From Pomacea canaliculata (taxonomy: Eukaryota > Mollusca > Gastropoda > Architaenioglossa > Ampullariidae), in the NCBI RefSeq assembly GCF_003073045.1, contig NC_037597.1, forward strand, positions 4,522,717 to 4,586,716: DNA of 64,000 nt, given 5' to 3'. Position numbers and translations under genes: made by a program. Below the pieces are notes generated by a model. That model was not told where the DNA came from, did no database searches, and worked only from the letters and a program-made list of their open reading frames with translations. Shown piece after piece: positions 26,036 to 36,861 of this stretch. The first letter of the stretch is position 1. Each line of letters opens with the position of its first letter.

Positions 26036-27365
26036 AGAATCTGCGCACTAGGGTAACAGACAGCAACTTCGAGGCCAAAGTTCTGGTCAAATTCAATTCT
26101 ATGAAGGACTAAAAGAATGTAGATTTGTTTTAAGGTTACCGGTACACTCCAAAAATTAAAATCCATATTTTAAATATCTTTAAGGGTTTTTAAATATAGA
26201 GTAACAAAATAACATAAATATAGCACTTTAAAACTGTTTTTGAGTACCTAAAGTGAAAATTGTGACTTTAATCAACGTTTTTGTTTTCAAAACGTACAAG
26301 CATTTTAAAAACAAATTTACACAATACCATAAGTCATATACCAAAGGTTTTGGATTTTTTGTAAACTAGAGGCACCGATAAGAAAACTTATGCATAAGCC
26401 ATTTTGATATCTCAAGATTTCTAGGAGATATAAAAAATCAGATATGGTACCCCCCGACTCAGTGTGAATGTGGCAATTAAATATTTAGAAAAATGTTAAT
26501 TTTATCAAAAGTAATGTTTATACCATATTCTCAAATTCATCACTTTGTAGCTTATGCATTTCTAAACAAAATTGCAAAATTTTACTGTTGTAGCACAAGC
26601 CAATCTTGAGAAATATGTTTTTATAGTTTATGACTGGATGTCAAAAACGACAAACAGAAATTCAAGCTTAAAGATTTAAAATAAATATATCTTGTATCGG
26701 ATCATTTTTGAAAAATTTATTTCAGTGTTTATATGCTACACTTGACATCCTACTATATAATTAAAGTCTATTCTAGTATGCCAGGACTATACTTTTCATC
26801 CTATCAGCTTTTGGAAACAATTAGTTTGTGTTCTTTTCTTTGTTTTCAGTGTCAGTGTTAGAAAAATATGCCTTATGATCTGCTTGCCTAAATTAGATTA
26901 AGCAGTGTTTTACTTATATTTCATGCAAACTCATTTATTTCAATGGTCTGTTGTTTATTGTCACAGCATTGATAAGAGGTTGACATTTTTCATCACCACA
27001 TAACCTAACTTATTGAAAATTCCAGCAGGTACCTGATACTTAAGCATCTGTTTAGTTTTCATTTCTAAGTAATAGGGAACAAATAGTTATAGAAAACAAA
27101 TGTTTATCGGAAAACTTATATAATTTCTTTTGTCACTAAAACAGGATGAGGAAGAAGATCCAGAAATGTTTAATATAATCGTAAAATACGTGTACTTATT
27201 GTGTGAAAAAGGCCGAGGGAGGAAGGGGGCAAGGAATGAATGAAAGCATTTATGGATTCACTAAATAAAATTGTCGGTATATCGCAGTTCTCCGTTTCAT
27301 TATTATAATAAAAACTTTGTAAAGCAAGTAATAGTGTTTTGTATGTATGTTTGATGTTTGTGTAT
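26036..27365. other. AT-rich sequence without recognised genes
   Basis: No coding sequence, repeat unit or RNA gene was recognised. Base composition is strongly AT-rich compared with the CG-richer array to the left, marking a clear compositional boundary near 26.1 kb. Confidence 0.4.
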
Positions 27366-27561
27366 GTTGCTACAGCCAGCTGGCTACAGCTAACTTGTTA
27401 TAACATCAAGCTTTTAAAAGTAGCCAAAAGAAGCTGGCTACATTTTAAAAGTAGCTGGCTACGTTTTGGAAAATTGTAGCTGTAGTGTAGCTGGCTACGT
27501 TTTGAAAAAAAGTAGCTGTAGCCTAGCCGGCTACAAATTAAAAGTAGCTTGCCCTTCCCTG
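27366..27561 (-). mobile_element. hAT-like transposon end with subterminal GTAGCTGGCTAC repeats
   Basis: The interval carries several variants of a GTAGCTGGCTAC core separated by T-rich spacers. It ends with AAAGTAGCTTGCCCTTCCCTG. Read on the minus strand this begins CAGGGAAGGGCAAGCTACTTTT, close to hAT-type terminal repeats of the form CAGNGNTGGGCAAG, which often have such TAGC-rich subterminal repeats. The opposite end and an 8-bp target duplication were not found, so it may be a solo end. Confidence 0.45.
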
Positions 27562-28454
27562 CTCTCGTCTCGGCATACACACATGTGCCCCTAACAAATT
27601 GAGAAAAGTCGCTGATGTTGGCACGTGTTTCCATTGCCATAGCAATATCATCAACGGCCAAATGAACAACAATGGCGGCGACGTTCTAGGCAAAATCGTT
27701 CCAATAGCGCCTATCATGCCGCTCGAATGAAGTGGGCGAAGTATAAAGCATGGCATAACGATATCTACCAATCTACATTCACCTACCGGCAAATTCTCAC
27801 CATACTACGCTCAGTGAAGTGTCGCGTTTGCGCCGCAGGACGGGTTGAAATCCTCAACTGGCAAGGAAATCAACACGACTTCACCATACAGTGTACACTT
27901 TGTAGTTTTACAACAAAATTATAAAAACACGAAAAGGTATGCAAAGGCTGTGATTTTGTTGCTTTCTTGTGCAACGTCTTTGCTCTTCCATATTCTTAGA
28001 TTTCTTTTAGTTACAAGTTGTATTTGTTTCTCTTAAATTTTACTTTGTTGCTGTTTTAACTGCTTGTGATTGCCTTGCTTTCTGTTTCTTTGGATTTTAC
28101 TGCAACGGTTACGCTCTCCGCCATTACCTTAGATCTGATTCCTACTGCTCGTACTGTTTTCTTTTTTCTAAAACTTAGTCTCACTTTAAATTCTCACATG
28201 GCGGACCTCCACTATGTTGTATAGCCGTGAGTACCTTCTCGCACTCTCTCTTACTTCGGCGACCCTCCATTATGATACTTCCACCTTTCCAACTAATATC
28301 CTACCTCAAGACTCGACCGTCCATCAGAAAAAAAAGCGAAAGAGAGGTAGGAGAGGAGTTCAGCGCCGGCTCTAAACGACAAATGTAAATCTCCACCACT
28401 ACTACACCTTAGCACCAAACGAGGTACAAATGGTGGGAAAAAGAAAGGTGACCT

Positions 28455-29040
28455 AAATTTTAATGTGAATTTTCCTTTGTCAAAGAGCGGGCGACTTTCA
28501 ATAGAAACGAAAAATGTGACAAGTCTATGTGTTGGTCACTTAAATGTGCAGTCAGTCTGCAACAAGGCTGTGGACATTCATGATTTAGTGTTGGATAATG
28601 ACTTTGATGTATTTTTCTTGTCAGAGACATGGTTAAAAGAGATAGGTGATGAGTCAGTAATCAAAGACCTTACGCCACAGGGCTATACATTTGCACAAAA
28701 TCCCAGGAGTGGTAGGAGTGGGGTGGAGTTGGAGTTTTATTTAAAGTACATTTGAAATTTACCGTGTTGAAGAGACAAACACAGTACAGGTCCTTTGAGT
28801 ACATAACAGCAAGACTGACATTAGCCAAGCAGACATTAGAGATCATTTGTTTGTATAGACCTCCTCCATCTAACAAGAATCAGCTTTCCGATTCTCTGTT
28901 TCATGAGGAATTTACTATGCTGCTGACAGTTTATTCACAAAGGAGAAGATTCTTATTTTGGGGGATGTAAATTTTCACTTTGATAGACCTCAAGATAGTG
29001 ATGTGAAGCGGTTGATTGAATGGATACCTGCGCCTTACAA
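28455..29040 (+). pseudogene. LINE apurinic endonuclease domain fragment
   Basis: The plus strand encodes LCVGHLNVQSVCNKAVDIHD, then DFDVFFLSETWL, the N-terminal signature of the endonuclease of CR1/L2/Jockey-type LINEs. After a frameshift near 28730 it continues with RSFEYI...LEIICLYRPPPS and, in another frame, a GDVNFHFD motif near 28962-28985. The fragment is cut off near 29040 and followed by a short ATC microsatellite (29047-29060). With at least two frame breaks it is a dead copy. Confidence 0.75.
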
Positions 29041-29060
29041 ATAGACATCATCATCATCAT

Positions 29061-30006
29061 ATAAAATGACGCAAGGGAAGGGACCGGAGGAATTCTGGGG
29101 AATAACGTTCGAGGAAAGGAACGGGTCGGGAGTTAACTGGTTATAACGAGTTGGTAGGACAACCCTGCTACATTGTTTTCGTGGGTTAGATTTACAGGCA
29201 CGTGTTTGTAATTATAATTATTTTTTAGATTGTTAAATAACATAAATATATTTTAGACTTTATGGCTGTCAGAATCTTAAATATATATATAATCAAGAAC
29301 GTTCACTCGCGCAAATCTTCGCACGTATTTTTGTTTGTGCCATATATAGATAAATAGAGCAAAATTAATTGAGTCAGTCTCTCTCTCTCTTTTCTTCTTC
29401 AGTTACAGATTTTCAGGTTTCATCAAAAGTTGTCAAGGTACTAGTATCCAGATTTTAAATATTCATCGATCAGCAAATAAATAAAAGTTGGCTTGTATAG
29501 CTCTTTATCCTCCCCTTTGGACAAGCTAAGGTGCTTCACGAATGACAGGTGTTATGACGTATAAATAAGATGACGTCAGAACAAAATGACGGCACTCCAC
29601 GCCAAAGGGTGGCGTCTACACACAGCACGAAAACAATGGTTAGTCCTATCAGCAACGGCATTAGGCTTGGGATTAATACAAGTTCTCTTCAGCAGTCAAA
29701 GGGCTACAATCCTAGAGAGTTTTTTTTAGGCAATGTGGTCTTAATAAAATTGAAAGGTGGAAAGAAACAGAATTCAGGCAGTTGCTATACTTTGTAGTGG
29801 TATTGTAGCTTTCAAAGAAACATCTCACGGCTTTTGTGTTATCCTTTTCTTCTTTTTTATAGACATATATTACCTAGCAAGTTAGACTTTTGGCAAACTT
29901 ATGCTGCTTATGCTCATAGTCGTTTATGTATGTTTGAATGTATGAATATACAAAGATATATAGCCCAGGATTTTTAACATAAAATGTTCATGGTCATCTT
30001 GCTAAC
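29061..30006. other. Spacer between LINE fragment and mosaic block
   Basis: No gene is supported. There is a CRE palindrome at 29571-29578. A 75-codon ORF starting at 29570 has no recognisable domain. Confidence 0.4.
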
Positions 30007-30342
30007 ATTTGTGCATTTATAGTTGCCGGTACAATAGCAGTAACACCGAGTCAGATCATCGTGTATCAAACTCCACAAAGGGTGGTATATGCTACATCAA
30101 CCACCCGTGCAACACTTGGGGATCGAACCATCTTCAACTTCCAACAACCTGCCACCGTCATCTCCATAACACAGCCAGGAGTGGTTAGTTGGTTTTTCAT
30201 CTGTTAGCATAAGTGCACCTAATATAGACACAGATTCATCTTTGCGTCCATACAGACCTGCTTGTCCATGCATGCTTACACATATTTGCAGTTGTCTAAT
30301 TCTGAGTCAGTTGAAAGAAATGAGTAATTGCACTTTCGAGAT
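30007..30342 (+). pseudogene. Decayed copy of SRF exon 7 with flanking introns
   Basis: This matches SRF 46960-47286 including parts of both flanking introns, so it is a DNA-level copy and not a retrocopy. The exon-like part is 30023-30183 (161 bases, against 162 in SRF 46978-47139). The reading frame has no stop and the GTTAGT donor is kept. The first base after the acceptor AG is changed, and one base is missing near the 3' end. Coding changes include Q-G to Q-R and several Thr/Pro replacements. No MADS-box copy lies nearby. Confidence 0.85.
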
Positions 30343-31739
30343 CACTTTTGAAATATATTCACACTAAGAAGTTTTGAACATTCGGGGTGCACTGAAACTT
30401 TTCACCAAACAAATTTCTACAATTTCCACACAAAAATTATTTTTCAATATATTCCTGCAAAAAATTAATACGATCTGAAGTCATCTGACGGGCGTCATGG
30501 TACTTCGTCCCGAAATCCCGGAAACTTTGATCATAATTACTTTTATCTAATAGATAACGAAAGTCGTGCGTAAAAAAATGGTTGTCCGAACGTTACTTTT
30601 AAATAATTGCTGAGAATATTTACAGCAATATATAATCGTGATGACCTGTGTTCCGTGTCGACTTTTTACACACATAAAAACCAGAAGAGCAGTTAGCTTT
30701 TAACTACATTTAAGGACACTTCATGCACATATTTTCAACAAATACAGCACACACACACAAAAAAAAAATAAATAAATCCAAGAAAAGAAGCAGAAAACTT
30801 ACCTGGTTGTATACTTCGCGAAGCAGAAAGTTTCCTCTGTCCATCCACCAGAAGAAGGTTCTTTATTTTTCACGGTTGATAATTGCAGCTGTCGGTTTCT
30901 GTGACCCATAAAGTCGTGTGTAAAAAACAAGTGCATGGTTGTCTGAAAGCTAATTTTATGAAATATCTGCTAATGATCTCAGAAACATAGACAAATTTAC
31001 AGCAGTTATTTACATTTTGCTTGAAACGGAATTTGTCCAGTCGTGATGACCGTTGTAATAGGACGAACGTACGTACACTTACCTCGCACACGTACGACGT
31101 ATTATAAACACAAAACGACGAAGCCACGCAGATGAAGATGATGATGAGATTTGTAGTTGATGTAGAAGCCGGATAAACGTAGAAGCTTGGAGAAATGGTA
31201 GGAAGAAGATGGCGGAGGAAGACCGTTATGTTGTCGCTGCTCACTCGGCCGTAGAACTCTGCTTTCTTCAGGCAGCGCAAAGCAGACGATCAGTTTTGAC
31301 GTCATTTCAAGGCTATTTTTATCCACACCTCTTTCGCTGATTCGCGCGGAGCTTGACGTCATTCCCATTGAATGACATCATGGGTTAAAATTTTCTTCAC
31401 GTAAGCAAAAAATGTTTTTTCCATTTAGCCTTTGTATAAAATAAGCTAAGTAATTTAAAAGAATTAATAGTAATAAAGTAAGATATCAAAGGAGAGTGGA
31501 AGGTGAATATGTACAAAAGTGGTGGTTAAAACAGGTATGTACAGGTGTCCTAGAGTTGGGGAGTATCTCTAGAGACCTCATCTAGTTTTCATGCATGTAT
31601 TTTGGTAATTGGCCTCAAAGCAGTTCAGGGAGTTCAATTGTTCAAGATGGAGAGGAAGGCTATTCCACAGCACACCCCTTGTTTCAGACTTGATTTGAAA
31701 AGGTATATTTTAGGGATGGGAATATTAAATTTTAGAGAA
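30343..31739. other. Filler between mosaic segments, with imperfect direct repeats and two CRE palindromes
   Basis: Positions about 30555-30650 and 30908-31050 resemble each other (shared AAAGTCGTG, TGGTTGTC and CGTGATGACC motifs). Positions 30819-30860 resemble 44310-44350 in SRF intron 3 (shared AGAAAGTTTCCTCTG). Two TGACGTCA palindromes lie at 31297-31304 and 31354-31361. No coding region is supported. Confidence 0.4.
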
Positions 31740-31769
31740 GTTCCAGCATTATTTTAGGAAAGTACTATA

Positions 31770-32610
31770 GGGTTCATCTGTACCTGTTTACTTAAAGTAT
31801 TCAAGTTGACAGATGTTTAGCTGGATTCATTAAGACTAGGATATGTTGACCAATTTTATAATGCGGGCTTTCAATTTCTTTTTTAGGAAGTTTGAAAAAC
31901 AAAGAAGCATGTAAACTTTCATGAAAGTTTAATAAGGTAACATTTGACTTTCAATTCAGACTAGAGCAAATTAATGTTTTTATTTCTGCATTAAATTTAT
32001 TTATGGTATTTTGCAGGTGATTCATATTGTTGGTTTCTATTTCATTCCTGACATTTAGACCAAAAACCAATATTTCTTGGCCGCAGTTTCTGCAATTACT
32101 GCAGTAATTTTCTGGTGGATATCCTTAGCCTAGATAAATTTGTTTAGGACTTCAAGAAGAAACTTTGTAAAAATGAAGAGAGGCCTTTAGAAGCGTTAAC
32201 TGATCAGTGAGTGGTATAACTGGCACTATAAATTAAGTAAAATTGAAACTGGAGATATCTTCAGCCATCTGCCTTCTTTTATTTAAATAAAGCATCCATC
32301 ATAATGGTAGCCAGTTAATACGTTTGTTTCTGATGTACAGTTAAATAGACATTTTGCTTAGGTAAAGAATATTTTAAACATGTTTTACATTCTTTGTGTA
32401 AATCCTTGACTTTACTAACTAAATACAGACCATGCACACATTGCCTCTTTGTTGCAATGTGGTGAAGCTTTCCCTTCACCAACACCCTCTTCTTCGCTGT
32501 GTTGGGTATGTACCTCTTTAGAATTCTCTCTATATATGTAGTTTGCCACAAAATAGCCAGCCATCTGGTTTATGACACAGTGAATGGACACTGTATAAAG
32601 GTAATGATCT
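31770..32610 (+). pseudogene. Decayed copy of TMEM87 exons 13-15 and introns
   Basis: Successive pieces match TMEM87 8840-8920, 9340-9660, 9680-9880 and 10380-10430. The exon 13-like part (about 32047-32134) has lost its acceptor AG and has TAG where TMEM87 has CAG. The exon 14-like part (about 32418-32505) has an altered acceptor and an internal deletion that shifts the frame. The exon 15-like part is about 32560-32600 and still has a GTAATG donor. Intron sequence is retained, showing segmental duplication. It cannot encode a working protein. Confidence 0.85.
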
Positions 32611-32841
32611 GTATTACCTGCAGGTATTGAATGCATGTTGTTTTAGAACAATTTAGTAGCATCTGAACAGTGGATAGCCCTGAAAAAAATTAAGAATATC
32701 TTCACAATTACGATTAATGCTGATGTGGATGGATTTGATGAACTTCTGCACTTGACATCTTTTGTTAGGGATGTTTGTATGAAACTGATATTGATTTATT
32801 AACATATTTGCAAATATGCTTGTGCATTTTCTTTCAGGAGG

Positions 32842-33010
32842 GTATTGTATGTGCAAAAAAAGTAATTTTGTGCAGTAACCTCTCAAGTGAGAGACTGTTA
32901 TTTGATTTTCAATGGCAGGAGGGCAGCAGATTATTACCATACCTGTTCCTTTCTCACTTGTTAATTCCCAATAGGTAAGTTGTTAAAACACCAACATGAC
33001 GCTTTTGTAT
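32842..33010 (+). pseudogene. Decayed copy 1 of SRF exon 8
   Basis: This matches SRF 47640-47840 with flanking intron. The exon-like part 32919-32974 is 56 bases like its source (47734-47789). It keeps acceptor and donor but ends in TAG where SRF has the last Gln codon CAG. Flanking sequence at about 32640-32780 resembles about 33045-33210, so the exon 8 copies lie in a small tandem duplication. Confidence 0.85.
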
Positions 33011-33234
33011 GCTGCACATATATAAATAATAGAGCTATGAGGCTGTGACAAGATTGTGTGCTTGACATCTTTTTCTGAGGGGTGTTTGTAATATAATCTT
33101 ACCGTTTCAAGTATATAAAAATAAGTTGGTAGCATCTGAACATACAGCCTTTCTCTGAATATAAATCTTACCTTTTCAAAATATGTAGGAAATATCTGAA
33201 TAATCAGTGCAGTGTTTGCTTGACATTTTTTTGT

Positions 33235-33395
33235 GAAGGTGTGCAGATAGAACACAGTAATTTTGTGCTGTAACCTCTCAGAACATCTCAAGTGAGAGAA
33301 TGTTATTTGACTTTCATTGGCAGGAGTGCAGCAGATTACTATGTGAGTATAACCTAATTCTAAACAGGTAAGCTCTCAAAACACCAAGATTCCAT
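33235..33395 (+). pseudogene. Decayed copy 2 of SRF exon 8
   Basis: A second copy of the same SRF exon 8 region. The exon-like part 33324-33367 is only 44 bases, with an internal deletion removing most of the IPVPVSLAN coding part, though the following GTAAGC donor and intron match SRF closely. It lies about 400 bases after copy 1. Confidence 0.8.
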
Positions 33396-33479
33396 ATAAA
33401 CGGTTTGTATATTCAGACTATTAGAAGTACCATTTTTTGTTATGTTCATATCAAGAGATTTATTTGTATTAAATGTATT

Positions 33480-33860
33480 ACAAGCTTATTTTGTTTGGTT
33501 ATTAAAGCTTAAAATGCGTGCAATTGCCATTTCATATTTGGGCCACAAAACACAGCTTTGCTATACTTACAATCATCTTTGAAGAGTTTGGTAGAACATT
33601 TGGGATATGCTGGCAGTGGGGGAGAGGCTATTAGTTTTTATATTGTCTCAAGATGTGTAAATTTAACAGAGAACAAATTTTCTGTCATTTTTTTTATTCC
33701 CCTCCAGAGGGTATGAAGATATGGAGCATAAAGCAAAGTCAATGGTTCTCCTAAACAACGTATTAGCAAGAAAATGGTAAATTTCTGACACCTTTTTCTG
33801 CATAGCCACAAAGAACACAAGAATAAAAATTGTATTTTAAAATATTATGTAATCTGGAAT
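33480..33860 (+). pseudogene. Decayed copy of TMEM87 exon 18 and its intron
   Basis: This matches TMEM87 11340-11690. The exon-like part is 33708-33777, with an extra base in the AAAGCAAGT stretch that shifts the frame. The acceptor CAG and donor GTAAAT are kept. It follows the SRF exon 8 copies directly, so pieces of the two genes alternate. Confidence 0.85.
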
Positions 33861-33899
33861 CTGAAAAGAGATTGCCTTACCTTTATATTAAATCTTCTA

Positions 33900-34304
33900 A
33901 AACATAAATGCTGACTCTGCCATTTTATTCAAACAACTTTTGGCAAAAATTCACAGAAGTCAGCAAATACTGTTAGCAAAGTTTAGTTTCAAATATAAGC
34001 AAATAATTATGCACTCTGCTCAGACAATTTTTGTTTGCTTGTTTTGGGTTTTTGTTTTGTTTTATAAGAAAACTTTAGCTACCACTGAAGAGATTAATAT
34101 AACCTGTAGTTTCTGAAATAGAATTTTATCTTATTGGTAGCCTTTTAACTAAGTAATTATTTTATATCATATCGGAAAATTTGGGCCATTATAAATGGAG
34201 TTTGCACAATTCCAAAGAAAGAAAATGCTGATACTCATATTGCAAGCTTCATTTACACTAAATCATACCAAGCCAAAAAAAAAAATTACACAGTTTTAGA
34301 CCAA
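33900..34304 (+). repeat. Copy of TMEM87 3' flank at the TRMT61A 3' end
   Basis: This matches about 16785-17205, including the GCACTCTGC, GACAATTTTTGTTTGCTTG and TTTTAGACCAA segments. Small deletions distinguish the copies. The homology runs to about 34304 and so covers the TRMT61A stop codon (34296-34298) and all sequence just downstream of it on the minus strand. Confidence 0.8.
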
Positions 34305-36861
34305 ATAAAGAGATGCAAATGTAAGAAAGCCTGTGTGACCTTGCCTAACTAATGAAGGAGCAGAGACTCTAAACTCATGCCTTTTGAGATCAGATCTGCC
34401 TTCTTGTCTCTTCACAGATCTGCTTCCTGCATCTGATTGTGGATCACTGTTCTTCGAATGTTCTTTTGGAGGAGCATCCACACCAGCATTCAAATTTCCG
34501 GTGGTGTTGCCTTTAATCTCATCATGCTCTCCATGATCTGTCTTCAGCTCTTCCTTGAACTCTGCACTTTCCAGTTTCGCCATTTTATGTGGTCTGGTTT
34601 CACTACCATTACCGGTAACTTTAGCATTTCCAAAATCCACTTCTTGCAGGTGAATAGTTTGCACTGAATATGGTTGTGCCAGGCACTCAACGGTTATCAA
34701 GTCTTCAAACCCATGTTCCCGAAGAGTGTCACAGGTACGCTGAACTTGCTCGATGCACGGTGAAAAAGTGCAAATGCGGCCACCTGTAACAAGAGACAAA
34801 AATTCTGTACAATGCTGGCTTCTGACCAGTCTCTGGGATGGAAATAACAAAATGCAAGGAAACACTGCTTCTAAACTTATTAATCTCAGCCACTAAAATA
34901 AAAGATATATATATATACAAACACAGATTTTGACTTTAAAGCAAAGTTGAATCTGACACTGAGTTTTCTTGTTCTCCTTAGATTATTTTGCTTTACAGAA
35001 TTTAAATTGAATTGTTTGGTTGTATGGTGCCTTCCATTTTTCTGTCCAGTTTTCTATTCTTTTTGCTGAATGATCATTTTGCCCATCCTGTTCATTTTTT
35101 ATTCTTTTCAAGAGGTGCCACTCTCCACCATGACACAGATTCTTGATCACAGCTCTACTTTTCTCTTTATAAAGCCAAATTTAAGTTTTATTATCTACTC
35201 TAGTTTTTAATACCTTTTAGTTCTATTCAACAGTTCCATCTAAATTATCTTCATAACTTAGATCTTGGTTATTATTACTCTGATAAATTTGTTCTAAGCC
35301 TCCTGCCTGTGTAGTCAACACTCAGTTTGTCACCATTTTTCCGGTTCTGTGACTTATAATGTTGAACAAAGAAAACAGACTTATTTTCTAGTGTCTGGAG
35401 ATGGACAGCAGCATGATCCCCCGCCAGTTGTTGCACTGAGAAAGGTCTCCTTTCTTTGGTAACTTGACCAGGTAGTCTAGTTTCCAGTCTGTTGGTACTA
35501 GCTCTTGTTCCCAGATCTTGTGTAGGAGGGGCTGTAAAATTTTTGTTGCTGTTGTTTCTGGGTCTGCCTTTAGTGCTTCTGGGGGTATGTCATTCTGGCC
35601 TGCTGCTTTGCCACTTTTTATGCTTTTGATAGCTTTGATGAATTTGTAACCTCATTGTGTCATCAGTAAGAATGTAGAATAGATTAATAAAGATTTGTGT
35701 CAACAGAGCTGAAATCACCAGAAGACTGCTGGCATCGATGCAATCTCAAAGCAGAGGAAAACTGCATGAAAACTACACAAATTAGTATTGCTAAATTACT
35801 TTCACTTCTCAAATCTTTGACATGACTGTAATTGCTCTTTAAGATGAATAAAGTTTTACGTAATTTAAATATTCATATTGCACTCCACAAACCATGATAC
35901 TGATTTTTGTGCTGTATACTGGACATTGTACACTGAAGTGATAGTTGAAGTAAGTTTTTAAAAAATATATGACCAGCATACTGGTATCTACAGCTTATGC
36001 CAACATTAGCATACCTGTTTGCAACACCTGTTTAGCACTTTTGACACATTCCCATGGTGATGGAAGATCTAAGAACACAGCATCTGCTGCACAATCCAAA
36101 GGAAAGCCCTTGTCACACACATCATGATGTTTCACTGTTACAAAGTTGCTCAAGCCATGATGTTCAAATTCTTTCTGAACTGCTGAACACCTTTCTGCAT
36201 GAAACTCATATGTGTAAAGATGGCCAGTGGGCATCACACTTCTTATTAACGCATGAGACAAGGATCCACTGCCAGTCCCTATGAAACGGATACAAAATTT
36301 GAAGAAGCATTTTCATAAATCTGTTTGTCAAAGTCCATCGATTTAATAATCTGTGAGCAAAGCAAATTTAAATGTAATAATAAAACAGCAGAAGATACCA
36401 TTTATTTCTTATTAATGCAAGCTGCTGATAAAAATGAAAGGAGGTTAAAAGGCATTCCTATGTGTCCTATAACTGTTATCTCTGAATCCTGCGCTTTAAT
36501 AATTTAAGAATAATTGCGTCGTAGTGACAAACTCACCAGCCTCGACCACTACAGAACCAGGTCTCAAATGAAGCTGTAGAATAATGAGGCTGATATCAGT
36601 GGAATAGAGAATTTGAGTCCTGTGAGGAAGAGCTAGAGTCCACAATTCCGCTGTAGGTTGAAGAGGATGTAACCATCCTTTCGGGCACTGTATTTTCCGA
36701 CCGTAAGGTGTGTTCATTAAATTGTCGTGCCTGATGGCGCCGTATTTAGTTTGATCTACCCGGCCACGAGTTAATCGTATGGGCAAGATATTATCGTATC
36801 CCAGATGGAGGAGCACCGTATCCCCTTCTTCCATATTTTTCTTACTCTTTGTGAAACTCAT
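34296..36861 (-). CDS. TRMT61A: tRNA (adenine(58)-N(1))-methyltransferase catalytic subunit TRMT61A
   Basis: Coding exons on the minus strand: 36861-36537, 36278-36015 and 34783-34296, with phases 1 and 1, 1077 nt in total, 358 residues plus TAA. The enzyme uses S-adenosylmethionine to make m1A58 in the T-loop of tRNAs, working as a heterotetramer with TRMT6. Visible hallmarks: N-terminal [13 protein letters not shown], the [14 protein letters not shown] block, the GTGSGS SAM-binding loop formed across exons 1 and 2, [19 protein letters not shown] in the catalytic region, [12 protein letters not shown] and terminal GHTGFLTFA. Human TRMT61A is 289 residues. The extra length is a hydrophilic Lys/Glu/Asp-rich stretch at roughly residues 245-340, before the final strand. 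The last codons (Leu-Val-stop) lie in the duplicated segment at 33900-34304. The gene is head to head with SRF. Confidence 0.95.

Noticed and set aside
27727-27924. 65-codon ORF with CxxC-type pairs (CRVCAAG and CTLCSF)
   Set aside because: Possible zinc-finger look, but no homologue recognised and it lies in repeat-rich DNA; too weak to call.
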